The position numbers and the translations under genes are program-made. A DNA stretch of 14,473 bases from Roseitalea sp964606055. GTDB lineage: Bacteria; Pseudomonadota; Alphaproteobacteria; Rhizobiales; Rhizobiaceae. Positions within the stretch are counted from its first letter, which is position 1. Every line of letters starts with the position of its first letter. The DNA lies in the NCBI GenBank assembly GCA_964606055.1, contig CAZSFA010000070.1, positions 1-14,473 of the forward strand, in the 5' to 3' direction. The notes under the pieces are model-generated. The model ran no database searches. It had not been told where the DNA came from and saw nothing but the letters and a program-made list of their open reading frames with translations. Shown here piece after piece: positions 1 to 6,417 of the stretch.

Positions 1-104
1 TGCCGCAGGTCGCCATCGAGTTCGGCCGCAAGACCATCTCCGCCTATGACCGGCCTTCGCTCGAAGAGGTCGAGGAACAAGCCGCCGAAGCGCAGGCCGC
101 CTGA
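1..104 (+). CDS. motA: MotA flagellar stator protein, C-terminal end only
   Basis: Only the last 33 residues and the TGA stop (102-104) lie in the window; the reading frame enters at base 3. The visible tail contains VAIEFGRK followed by DRPSLEEVEE. This matches the cytoplasmic end of MotA, where E. coli has CIEFGRK...RPSFIELEE. MotA is an inner-membrane stator subunit that, with MotB, conducts ions and pushes on FliG to turn the rotor. The next gene (fliM) starts two bases after this stop, and motA directly before the C-ring genes is the usual rhizobial arrangement. The identity rests on a short tail plus context, so it is good but not certain. The start, membrane segments and ion-path residues are outside the window. 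Confidence 0.8.
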   Translation, partial: PQVAIEFGRKTISAYDRPSLEEVEEQAAEAQAA

Positions 105-106
105 TC

Positions 107-1051
107 ATGGTCGCTGGTCGCTACGATCTGGACACCGGCGAGAAAGAGGTCGCCGACCGCATCCTGCGTCGTCGCGTGAGCGAGGAGGCGCTGGCGCGGG
201 TCATCGCGCGGTTCGGCGGGCAGATGCAGGCGCATCTGACGCGATCGCTGCGCACGCTCGTTCCCGAACTGACCGCGCGGTTCGTACATGCGTCCGCGGC
301 CGACCGGCCCGACAAACCGCCGTCCGGCCAGGCCAATGGCGTCGTGTTCCGGTTCGGCCTGCCCGACGTGAAATCGAGCGCGCAATTGCATTGCGACCGC
401 GCGGCCGTCGACCTGATCGGCCATGCGCTGCTTGGCGGCGATCCCGAGGAGGCGCCACCATCGACCGCAGCCGACGTGACAGCGCTCGAACTGGGATTGT
501 TGCGTTCGGTGGCGCATAGCCTTGACGAAACGCGCCGCCCGCGCGGCACGCTGCTGCGTTTTGACGAGGTCGGCGCGGTGCGTGCCGATGACCGGACGCT
601 GGCCCAGTCGGCACCGGGCGCGGTGGCAACACTGACCTTCGCGGTCGGCTTCGGCGCCAGCCGCGCCTGGCTGTGGCTGGACCTTCCGCACCATTTTCTC
701 ATCGGGCTCGGCGCGCAGGATGGCGACGCCGCGGCCGAACCTGCGCCGCAGACCGAAGCCTACACGATGCCGGCCATCTCGATCGGCGTCGACAGCATCA
801 TGGCGCTGGCGCCGATGACGCTGGACGATCTGGCCAACCTCAAGCCGGGCGACGTCCTGGAGACCGATCCCGCCGGCGACGGCCGGGCCGTTGTGCGCGC
901 ACGCGGGCGCAACCTGTTTGCCGCCGATCTGGGCAAGCTCGGCCACGCCCACGCTGTCCGGATTTCGGGCCCGATCGCGCCGATGAAGGCGGCGATCGAG
1001 GCCCATCAGAACCGCAACCAGAAGGGCGACACCGATGAACGCGCAAGCTGA
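107..1051 (+). CDS. fliM: Flagellar motor switch protein FliM (divergent)
   Basis: This 314-residue protein is a C-ring component that links FliG to FliN and normally receives CheY-P to control rotation. The C-terminal part (about 225-290, IGVDSIMALAPMTLDDLANL...LKPGDVL) looks like the SpoA/FliN-type surface-presentation fold. The middle (about 77-200) resembles the FliM central domain in layout (VDLIGHALLGG, ALELGLLRSVA). The identity leans on position: directly after motA and overlapping fliN by 17 bases. The N-terminus starts MVAGRYDLDTGEKE and lacks the LSQxEIDALL-type peptide that binds CheY-P in enterobacterial FliM. The length is near the usual 315-330. The ATG chosen lies two bases after the motA stop with only a weak upstream GCAGG, so translation is probably coupled. 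FliM is known to be poorly conserved in Rhizobiales. Confidence 0.85.
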   Translation: MVAGRYDLDTGEKEVADRILRRRVSEEALARVIARFGGQMQAHLTRSLRTLVPELTARFVHASAADRPDKPPSGQANGVVFRFGLPDVKSSAQLHCDRAAVDLIGHALLGGDPEEAPPSTAADVTALELGLLRSVAHSLDETRRPRGTLLRFDEVGAVRADDRTLAQSAPGAVATLTFAVGFGASRAWLWLDLPHHFLIGLGAQDGDAAAEPAPQTEAYTMPAISIGVDSIMALAPMTLDDLANLKPGDVLETDPAGDGRAVVRARGRNLFAADLGKLGHAHAVRISGPIAPMKAAIEAHQNRNQKGDTDERAS

Positions 1052-1451
1052 TCAGAAACCACAGCCGCAGCCGCCGGCGGCCAAGGGCGGAAAGCTCGAT
1101 CCCGACGATGCGCTCGAAAAGGCGATGAACGAACTGCGTTCGGTCGCGCAGGACGACGACGGCGTTACCGCCGATCCGGCGCCGGCATCCGCAGCCGCCA
1201 CGCCGGCGGGCCGGCTGTCGCACACATTGCGCGAAATCCCGCTTGAGGTTCAGGCGGTGATCGGCCGGGCGGACATGTCGGTCGCGCAACTCAACGCGCT
1301 GCGTTCAGGCGCGACGATCCCGCTCGACAGCCGCGTGGGCGATCCCGTCGACATCATCATCAACGGCGTCCGCGTGGCGACCGGCCAGATGCAGATGTCC
1401 GAGGACGACCCGGACCGTTTCGCCTTCAAGGTGATCAGCGTCTGCTCCTGA
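1035..1451 (+). CDS. fliN: Flagellar motor switch protein FliN
   Basis: This 138-residue protein has a low-complexity, Pro/Ala/Gln- and acid-rich N-terminal half (1-60) and a compact SpoA domain at about 66-137. The domain has REIPLEVQAVIGRADMSV, then SGATIPLDSRVGDPVDIIINGVRVATGQ, the typical FliN signature. FliN forms the lower ring of the rotor and also docks the export ATPase complex through FliH. The start overlaps fliM by 17 bases in another frame. A GAAGGG stretch about 8 bases before the ATG is a reasonable ribosome site inside the end of fliM. The length agrees with FliN proteins (about 110-190). The fliM-fliN-fliG order is the common alphaproteobacterial one. Confidence 0.94.
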   Translation: MNAQADQKPQPQPPAAKGGKLDPDDALEKAMNELRSVAQDDDGVTADPAPASAAATPAGRLSHTLREIPLEVQAVIGRADMSVAQLNALRSGATIPLDSRVGDPVDIIINGVRVATGQMQMSEDDPDRFAFKVISVCS

Positions 1452-1467
1452 GGACAGGCCCGCGCCC

Positions 1468-2466
1468 ATGCAACACCGCTACACATTGACCCCGCCGCAG
1501 AAGGCCGCCGCCGTGCTGATCGCGATGGGCAAGCCGCGCGCCAAACAGTTGCTCAAGTACTTCAAGAGCGACGAGTTGCGGCGCATGATCGATGCCGGAC
1601 ACACGCTCAACGCCTTGCCGCAGACCGATGTGGACCTGCTGGTCAGCGAGTTCGAGGAGGCGTTCGTCGAGGGGTCCGGCCTGATCGACACCGCCGACGC
1701 CATCGAGGCGATCCTGGGCGACGCGCTGCCCGATGAAGCCGATCCGGCGATGGTCGAGCCGCCGCCCCCCGCCCCCGGCACGGCGCCGGTGTCACCATGG
1801 GAGCGCATCGCCGATGTCGAGGCCGACACGCTCGCGTTGCGCCTTGCGGGGGAACCGCCGCACCTGGTGGCTGCCATGCTTGCGCAACTGGCGCCAACCA
1901 AGGCGGCGGCGGTGCTGCAGGCCATGCCATCGGATGTTCAGAGCCCGATCGTCACCAAGATGATGACCGCCCGCGACGTGCCTGCGGAACGTCTGGCCCA
2001 TGTCGGGCGGGCGCTGGTGCGCGATCTCAAGCTCGACCAGGACACCGGCGACAGCAACGCCGCGCCGATCCGGGTCGCCGAGATCTTCAACGCGATGGAC
2101 AAGCAGGCCAGCGAAGCGCTGATGCAGCAGGTGCGCGAGGGCATCGACCCCAAGAAGCTTGCCGCGCTGGAATCGCGCCTGTTCCGGTTCGACGACATGG
2201 TGCTGCTCGGCGACAGCGCCCGCACGCTTGTCGTGGATGGGCTGCCCAGCGACCTGCTGGTGACCGCGCTGCGCGGCGCCGATGCCGATCTCAAGGAGGC
2301 GATTCTGTCGTCGATCAGCCAGCGAGCGCGCAAGATGATCGAATCGGAACTGACCGCCGGCGGCCAGGAAACGCAGACCCAGATCGCCGATGCGCGCAAG
2401 TCCATCGCCCAACTGGCGATGAAGCTGGCCGCCGAAGGCCGCCTCACTTTGCCCAAGCGCGGCTGA
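1468..2466 (+). CDS. fliG: Flagellar motor switch protein FliG
   Basis: This 332-residue protein is the rotor protein that contacts the MS ring, FliM and the MotA stator. FliG-N spans about 5-85 (TPPQKAAAVLIAMG, matching the family's KAAILLLALG). A Pro/Ala linker lies at 88-110. The middle domain spans about 115-200, with EPPH at 129-132 where most FliG have EHPQ, the FliM-contact motif. FliG-C spans about 205-325 (FDDMVLLGDSARTLV, ALRGADADLKEAIL). Aligned on E. coli FliG, the torque residues are K264>Arg269, R281>Arg286 (kept), D288>Ser293, D289>Glu294 and R297>Thr302. The start lies 16 bases after fliN with AGGACAGG upstream. The length is typical (about 330-345). Confidence 0.95.
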   Translation: MQHRYTLTPPQKAAAVLIAMGKPRAKQLLKYFKSDELRRMIDAGHTLNALPQTDVDLLVSEFEEAFVEGSGLIDTADAIEAILGDALPDEADPAMVEPPPPAPGTAPVSPWERIADVEADTLALRLAGEPPHLVAAMLAQLAPTKAAAVLQAMPSDVQSPIVTKMMTARDVPAERLAHVGRALVRDLKLDQDTGDSNAAPIRVAEIFNAMDKQASEALMQQVREGIDPKKLAALESRLFRFDDMVLLGDSARTLVVDGLPSDLLVTALRGADADLKEAILSSISQRARKMIESELTAGGQETQTQIADARKSIAQLAMKLAAEGRLTLPKRG

Positions 2467-2485
2467 ACCGAGAGGCTGACGGCCG

Positions 2486-3571
2486 ATGTCCGAATCCGAC
2501 GACAAGGACTCCAAAACCGAGGAACCGACCGAGAAGAAGATTCGCGATGCGGTCGAAAAGGGCCAGACATCGTTCTCCAAGGAGCTGCCGCTCCTTTTCA
2601 CGCTGATGGCGATCACGCTGGTTTTGGGGTTCGGCGCCAATGGCTTGACGGCACAGTTGAAGACCGAGCTTCAAATCCTGATGGACCGTTCGGCGCAAAT
2701 GCCGCTTGAGACGACCGCCGACGTCATGGGCGTCAGCACGCGCTACTGGCAGGTTTCGCTCGCCATTCTGGGACCGGTCTTCATCGGCCTTGCCTTTGCC
2801 GGACTGGCCGGGTCGCTTGCGCAAAATCCGCCGCGCATGGTTGTCGACCGTATCGCGCCCAAATGGTCGCGCGTCTCGCTCAAAAAGGGCATCGAGCGGA
2901 TGTTCGGTCCCAAGGGCTGGGTCGAGTTCTTCAAGGTCCTGTTCAAGATCGTTTTCACCGCCGCGTGCATCGCCGTGTTCGCCGGCGGCATCCTGCCGAT
3001 GCTGGCCGAGGGGCCGATTACGGCATCGGCGGTCTTTCTGGCGCAGATCGGTCGGGTGCTGTTTGGGCTTCTCTTGACCATGGTCGCCGCGATGGCGCTG
3101 ATCGCGCTGGTTGATCTTCTGTGGACCGATCACGACTGGCGCAAGGACCTGCGCATGTCGCACAAGGAAATCAAGGACGAGCACAAGCAGGCCGAAGGCG
3201 ATCCGATGATGAAGGCGCGCCGCCAGTCGATCGCCCGCGAACGCGCGCGGCGGCGCATGATGGAAGCGGTGCCCAAGGCGACGCTGGTGCTGGCCAACCC
3301 GACGCACTACTCGATTGCGTTGCGCTACGCGCCGCCGCACGACAACGCGCCCGTGGTCGTGGCCAAAGGTCAGGACCTGATCGCCCTGCGCATCCGCGAG
3401 ATCGCCACCGAACACCATGTCACCATCCACGAGAACCCGCAGCTGACACGCGCCATGTACAATGCGGTCACCGTCGATCAGGTGATCCCCGAGGCGTTTT
3501 TCGAGGCCGTCGCAGAGATCATTGTCTACCTGAACAAGCAGCCGGCGAGAGCGCGCAGCCATGTCGCCTGA
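2486..3571 (+). CDS. flhB: Flagellar biosynthesis protein FlhB, export gate and substrate switch
   Basis: This 361-residue inner-membrane component of the flagellar type III export apparatus controls the switch from rod/hook to filament substrates. The N-terminus has the family signature (DSKTEEPTEKKIRDAVEKGQ, 8-27). Four hydrophobic segments lie at about 34-54, 88-112, 148-170 and 186-213. A basic cytoplasmic linker (MSHKEIKDEHKQ...ARERARRRM) leads to the autocleavage motif N271-P272-T273-H274, inside LVLANPTHYSIALRY, which is intact, so self-cleavage between Asn and Pro is expected. The length is the usual 350-385. It starts 19 bases after fliG with GAGAGG about 10 bases upstream. The last 11 bases overlap the next gene. 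Confidence 0.97.
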   Translation: MSESDDKDSKTEEPTEKKIRDAVEKGQTSFSKELPLLFTLMAITLVLGFGANGLTAQLKTELQILMDRSAQMPLETTADVMGVSTRYWQVSLAILGPVFIGLAFAGLAGSLAQNPPRMVVDRIAPKWSRVSLKKGIERMFGPKGWVEFFKVLFKIVFTAACIAVFAGGILPMLAEGPITASAVFLAQIGRVLFGLLLTMVAAMALIALVDLLWTDHDWRKDLRMSHKEIKDEHKQAEGDPMMKARRQSIARERARRRMMEAVPKATLVLANPTHYSIALRYAPPHDNAPVVVAKGQDLIALRIREIATEHHVTIHENPQLTRAMYNAVTVDQVIPEAFFEAVAEIIVYLNKQPARARSHVA

Positions 3572-4028
3572 TCGCCACTACCTGACGCTGGAACGCGCGA
3601 TCGCGCGATCGCTGCGCCCGTTCGTCAGTGAGCTGCGGCTGGTTGATCTTGTCGACTTCATCGACCATGTGGTCAACGAAAGGGCCGGCACCGTGGCCGA
3701 GATCATCGATCAGGCGGCCGAACTGCACTTCGTGCCAGGCTTCATCGCCTATGACGACAACGCGTCCGTTGCCATCGATTGGGAGGAACGCCCGTGCGTC
3801 TCGCTGGGCATACGGCTATGCGCGACGCCGTTTGAGTGCCGCGTTCGCGTCGGCCTGCGCGCCGACCATGCCATGTTCGAGTTGCAGCACCTCTCCGGCC
3901 CCAAGGGTGCCAACGCCGTCAGGCCCGATCCATCGGCACTGCATTCGGCGCTTGTACGCAATGCGCTCCACGCCATGCCGCCCCATCGCGACGCGAGCGG
4001 ACCGGGCGTGCAGGGCCTGAATCACTAG
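3561..4028 (+). CDS. Hypothetical protein coupled to flhB
   Basis: This 155-residue protein belongs to no family I recognise. The N-terminal third (1-55) looks helical and amphipathic (LERAIARSLRP, LVDLVDFIDHVVNERAGTVAEIIDQAAE). A segment richer in beta-strand and aromatic residues follows (58-112: FVPGFIAYDD, ASVAIDWEERPCVSLGIRL, CRVRVGLRADHAMFELQHL). The tail is polar and probably disordered. It has three cysteines (79, 87, 93), no signal peptide and no membrane span, so it is probably cytoplasmic. The ATG overlaps flhB by 11 bases, with GCGAGAG 9-10 bases upstream inside flhB. That start and the codon usage, which matches its neighbours, argue for a real gene co-translated with flhB. A flagellar accessory or export-related role is only a guess from position. 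Confidence 0.8.
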   Translation: MSPDRHYLTLERAIARSLRPFVSELRLVDLVDFIDHVVNERAGTVAEIIDQAAELHFVPGFIAYDDNASVAIDWEERPCVSLGIRLCATPFECRVRVGLRADHAMFELQHLSGPKGANAVRPDPSALHSALVRNALHAMPPHRDASGPGVQGLNH

Positions 4029-4046
4029 GTGGTTTCGATCGCGGGG

Positions 4047-4961
4047 CTATGCCGCCGCGACAGTGTCGGTCCGTTCCCTGATGCCGATCAGACGGCACAC
4101 GGCGAAGACCAGGTCGGGCCGGTTCATCGTGTAGAAGTGGAAATCGCGGACCCCGCGATCGACCAGATCGAGCACCTGTTCGGCGGCGATCGCCGACGCA
4201 ATCAGGGCTTGCGTCTTGGGATCATCGTCAAGCCCCTCGAACCGCTCGGCCAGCCATGGCGGAATGCTCGCCGCGCATTTGGAGGCAAAACTTGCGACCG
4301 CCTTGAAGCGATGGATCGGCAGGATGCCGGGCACGATGGGGATGGTGACGCCCGCCGCCCGCGCCCGCTCGACATAGCGCTCGAAAAGGTCGTTTTCGAA
4401 GAAGAACTGGGTGATCGCGCGATCGGCGCCATTGTCGACCTTGCGCTTGAGCATGTCGATGTCGGCGTCGAAATCAGGGCTTTCGGGGTGTTTTTCCGGA
4501 TAGGCGGCGACCGAAACGTCGAATGTGCCGCGTGCCTTCAGGCCTGCCACCAGCGCGGCGGCATTCTCATAGCCGCCGGGATGGGGGACATAGCGTGTGC
4601 CCATGCCGGTCTGCGGGTCGCCGCGCAGCGCCACAAAGCGGTTGATGCCCATGGCGGCGAACTCATCGATGACCGCATCGGTCTGCGCGCGCGTCGAGGC
4701 AACGCAGGTCACATGCGCGGCAGCGTCCATCCCGCCATGCTTGAGCACATGCGCCAGCGTGCGCATGGACGGCTCGCGCGTCGAACCGCCCGCCCCGTAT
4801 GTCACCGACACGAAGTCGGCGCCCAATGGCGCAAGCTTTGCCACCGTGTCGGCGAGTGTCTTTTCCATCGCCTCGTTCTTGGGCGGGAAGAACTCGAACG
4901 ACACATTGAAATCCACCGATGACGGCAGTGCCTGACGGCGCCCCGATGCTGCATGGCCCAT
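4047..4961 (-). CDS. metF: 5,10-methylenetetrahydrofolate reductase MetF
   Basis: This 304-residue cytoplasmic flavoprotein reduces methylene-THF to 5-methyl-THF, the methyl donor for methionine synthase. It is a TIM-barrel enzyme of the MetF family and normal in length (E. coli 296). Signatures are SFEFFPPK (21-28), with Glu23 matching catalytic Glu28 of E. coli, and VSVTYGAGGSTRE (51-63). Also present are ALRGDPQ with Asp115 matching the FAD-site Asp120, QFFFEND (185-191), VPGILPI (210-216) and HFYTMNR (275-281). The ATG shares one base with the upstream regulator's stop (TGATG), and GGAGG sits 7 bases before it, so translation is coupled but has its own strong ribosome site. The 3' end faces the flagellar block across 18 bases with no visible terminator. 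Confidence 0.97.
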   Translation of the reverse strand: MGHAASGRRQALPSSVDFNVSFEFFPPKNEAMEKTLADTVAKLAPLGADFVSVTYGAGGSTREPSMRTLAHVLKHGGMDAAAHVTCVASTRAQTDAVIDEFAAMGINRFVALRGDPQTGMGTRYVPHPGGYENAAALVAGLKARGTFDVSVAAYPEKHPESPDFDADIDMLKRKVDNGADRAITQFFFENDLFERYVERARAAGVTIPIVPGILPIHRFKAVASFASKCAASIPPWLAERFEGLDDDPKTQALIASAIAAEQVLDLVDRGVRDFHFYTMNRPDLVFAVCRLIGIRERTDTVAAA

Positions 4962-6007
4962 CAGGCCGCCTCCGTGCTTTGTGTTGATGCAATCTGGTAT
5001 CTTGGATCGTCGGCGGACCAGACCATGACGGTCAGCCGATCGGTCTCGCCCTCCTTGTCGGGCGGCGGGCCGGACAGGCTTTCCGAGCGCAGATTGGCCA
5101 GCCCGGCAGACGCGAACCAGGCCGTGATGGCGTCGGTTTCAAATCCCAACCTGTGGTGACGATGCTCGACGCGCAGGAACTCCAGCTCATGAGGCGCGAA
5201 ATCGACGATGATCAGGCGGCCGCCAGGCGCAAGGCAGCGCGCCGCCTCGGCAATGGCGGCCTCGGGATCATCGAGGAAATGCAGCACCTGATGGATGACC
5301 ACAAGATCGAAGCCATCGCGCGGCACCGGCATGTTGTAGACCTCGCCGAGCCGGACCTCGGCATGATCAAGGTCCGCCGCTTCCAGATTGGCGCGCGCGA
5401 CGTTGAGCATGTTGCGGTTGTTGTCGATGCCCACCGCCGAGCGCACGCGCGGCGCGAACAGTTCCAGCATCCGGCCGGTGCCGGTGCCGATGTCGAGCAT
5501 GGCGCTGAAGGTGCGGTCTCCGGCGACGCGAAGCAGTGCGGCCTCGACCTCGCCCTCGGCGACATGCAGCGAGCGTATGGAATGCCAGCTGTCGGCATTG
5601 GCCGAGAAATAGGCCGACGCCGCATTGCGGCGCCGTCGCCTGACGTCGGCAAGCCTCTCGCCATCGCGGGCAAGCACCAGATCGGACGGATCGAGCCGTT
5701 CGAGCATGCGGGCGATCATCGCACCCGCCGGCCTTTCGCCGGCCAGCCGGAACAGGGCCCATGACCCCTCCTGGCGGCGATGGATCAACTGCGCTTCCAG
5801 CAACAGTTTCAGGTGCCGCGACACACGCGGTTGCGACTGGCCCAGGATCGTGGTGAGTTCGGAGACAGTCAGATCCGACTGGGCCAGCAGATTGAGCATG
5901 CGCAATCGGCTCGGCTCGGCCGCCGACTTCAAATGCTCGACCATCGCATCCACGCCAAAGCGCGGAGCGGGCTGGTCTTCGGTCGACGGGTCACTCGATT
6001 GAGACAT
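4961..6007 (-). CDS. ArsR-type winged-helix / SAM-methyltransferase fusion regulator
   Basis: This 348-residue fusion has an ArsR-family winged helix at about 21-90 (recognition helix SQPRVSRHLKLL, 58-69; wing IHRRQEGSWALFRL) and a class I methyltransferase domain at about 140-300. The methyltransferase has motif I LDIGTGTG (171-178), an acidic VGIDNN end of strand 2, VIHQVLHFLDDP and PGGRLIIVDF (261-270). The HTH has no cysteine metal-site motif of the ELCVCDL kind, so metal sensing is unlikely. Coupling to metF suggests control of methionine/SAM-cycle genes, with the methyltransferase fold perhaps sensing SAM or S-adenosylhomocysteine. ArsR-type SahR regulators do this in Proteobacteria, but membership of that family is inference. 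Start uncertain: ATG at 6007 has no Shine-Dalgarno, and Met22 (codon 5942-5944) is an alternative. Confidence 0.9.
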   Translation of the reverse strand: MSQSSDPSTEDQPAPRFGVDAMVEHLKSAAEPSRLRMLNLLAQSDLTVSELTTILGQSQPRVSRHLKLLLEAQLIHRRQEGSWALFRLAGERPAGAMIARMLERLDPSDLVLARDGERLADVRRRRRNAASAYFSANADSWHSIRSLHVAEGEVEAALLRVAGDRTFSAMLDIGTGTGRMLELFAPRVRSAVGIDNNRNMLNVARANLEAADLDHAEVRLGEVYNMPVPRDGFDLVVIHQVLHFLDDPEAAIAEAARCLAPGGRLIIVDFAPHELEFLRVEHRHHRLGFETDAITAWFASAGLANLRSESLSGPPPDKEGETDRLTVMVWSADDPRYQIASTQSTEAA

Positions 6008-6023
6008 AAAGATATGTTTATAT
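6004..6023. promoter_or_regulatory. Imperfect 20-bp palindrome, candidate operator of the ArsR-type regulator
   Basis: The core ATAAA-GATATG-TTTAT (6006-6021) has perfect 5-base arms, and 8 of 10 symmetric pairs match across the full 20 bases. It covers the start codon of the minus-strand regulator, its predicted -10 (6017-6022) and part of the promoter reading toward the DUF2293-like gene. Winged-helix ArsR dimers bind AT-rich palindromes of this size at their own promoters. Binding here is inferred, not shown. An overlapping smaller palindrome GATAT-GTTT-ATATC lies at 6011-6024. Confidence 0.6.
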
Positions 6024-6025
6024 CA
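6017..6025 (-). promoter_or_regulatory. Extended -10 element for the regulator-metF operon
   Basis: On the minus strand the sequence reads TGATATAAA: TATAAA (6022-6017) preceded by TG one base upstream, an extended -10 pattern. A possible -35 TTGCAC lies at 6043-6038, 15 bases away, slightly short. Transcription would begin near 6010, only a few bases before the ATG at 6007, so the mRNA would be leaderless or nearly so. Confidence 0.5.
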
Positions 6026-6069
6026 TTTGCGACAGTCGTGCAATCGACAATCCCGCGGCGGGCAGTGCG

Positions 6070-6393
6070 ATGACGACCAAGCGCCAGGGCGCGGTCAGCC
6101 GCGCGCTCAATGCGCTGGCGCCGATGATGCCGCTCGAGGACGCCAACGCGATCAAGGCACTGGTCGCGCGTCCGCACATGCGCCAGCTCGATGCCGGCCG
6201 CGCCGTCTGGTTGGCGATGATCGCGCACATCCGGCACACGCGAACCGACTATGACGCGCTGATGGACGATGGCTATGACCGCGACGCCGCACGCTTTTTC
6301 GTGCTGGACGACGTCAACTCCGTTCTCGAGCAATGGCAGGCAACGCGGAGACTGGATGCGGACGAAGCGTCCGCCGACATCGCCTTGCACTGA
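6070..6393 (+). CDS. DUF2293-like small protein
   Basis: This 107-residue cytoplasmic protein has no signal peptide or membrane span. The pattern matches what I recall of DUF2293: a short helical N-terminus (AVSRALNALAPMMPLEDANAI), then VWLAMIAHIRHTRTDYDALMDDGYDRDAARFFVLDDVNSVLEQW (about 46-89). The centre TDYDALxDxGYDRDxAR is the most recognisable part. The function of that family is unknown to me. The start is the first ATG, 62 bases from the divergent regulator, and the ribosome site is weak (GGCGGG upstream). The gene ends 24 bases from the convergent hydrolase gene with no convincing terminator between. A role linked to the adjacent methionine regulator is possible only through the shared promoter region. 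Confidence 0.8.
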   Translation: MTTKRQGAVSRALNALAPMMPLEDANAIKALVARPHMRQLDAGRAVWLAMIAHIRHTRTDYDALMDDGYDRDAARFFVLDDVNSVLEQWQATRRLDADEASADIALH

Positions 6394-6417
6394 CGGGATT
6401 GGCGCCCGACCGCGCCG

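Larger units (their letters stand above)
5999..6026 (+). promoter_or_regulatory. Sigma70-like promoter for the DUF2293-like gene
   Basis: TTGAGA (5999-6004), a 16-base gap and TATCAT (6021-6026) each match the consensus hexamers at 5 of 6 positions. Predicted transcription starts near 6033, leaving a leader of about 37 bases before the ATG at 6070. The palindrome at 6004-6023 fills the spacer, so the neighbouring regulator could repress this direction too. Confidence 0.5.

Noticed and set aside
3595..3612. GCGCGATCGCGCGATCGC repeat, possible HIP1-like or replication signal
   Set aside because: It lies in coding sequence (ERAIARSL) and is explained by alternating Ala/Ile/Arg codons in GC-rich DNA; it is not clustered elsewhere.
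4029..4046. Bidirectional terminator between the flagellar block and metF
   Set aside because: The 18 bases contain no GC-rich stem with a T-run on either strand.
4029..4922. Open frame of 297 codons on the plus strand opposite metF
   Set aside because: It mirrors a clear MetF gene and shows no domain of its own.
6008..6069. SAM-type riboswitch ahead of the regulator-metF operon
   Set aside because: The divergent space is only 62 bases and the predicted leader is a few bases, too short for an aptamer.
6394..6417. Terminator hairpin between the DUF2293-like gene and the hydrolase
   Set aside because: Only a short GCGC...GCGC pairing and no T-run on either strand.
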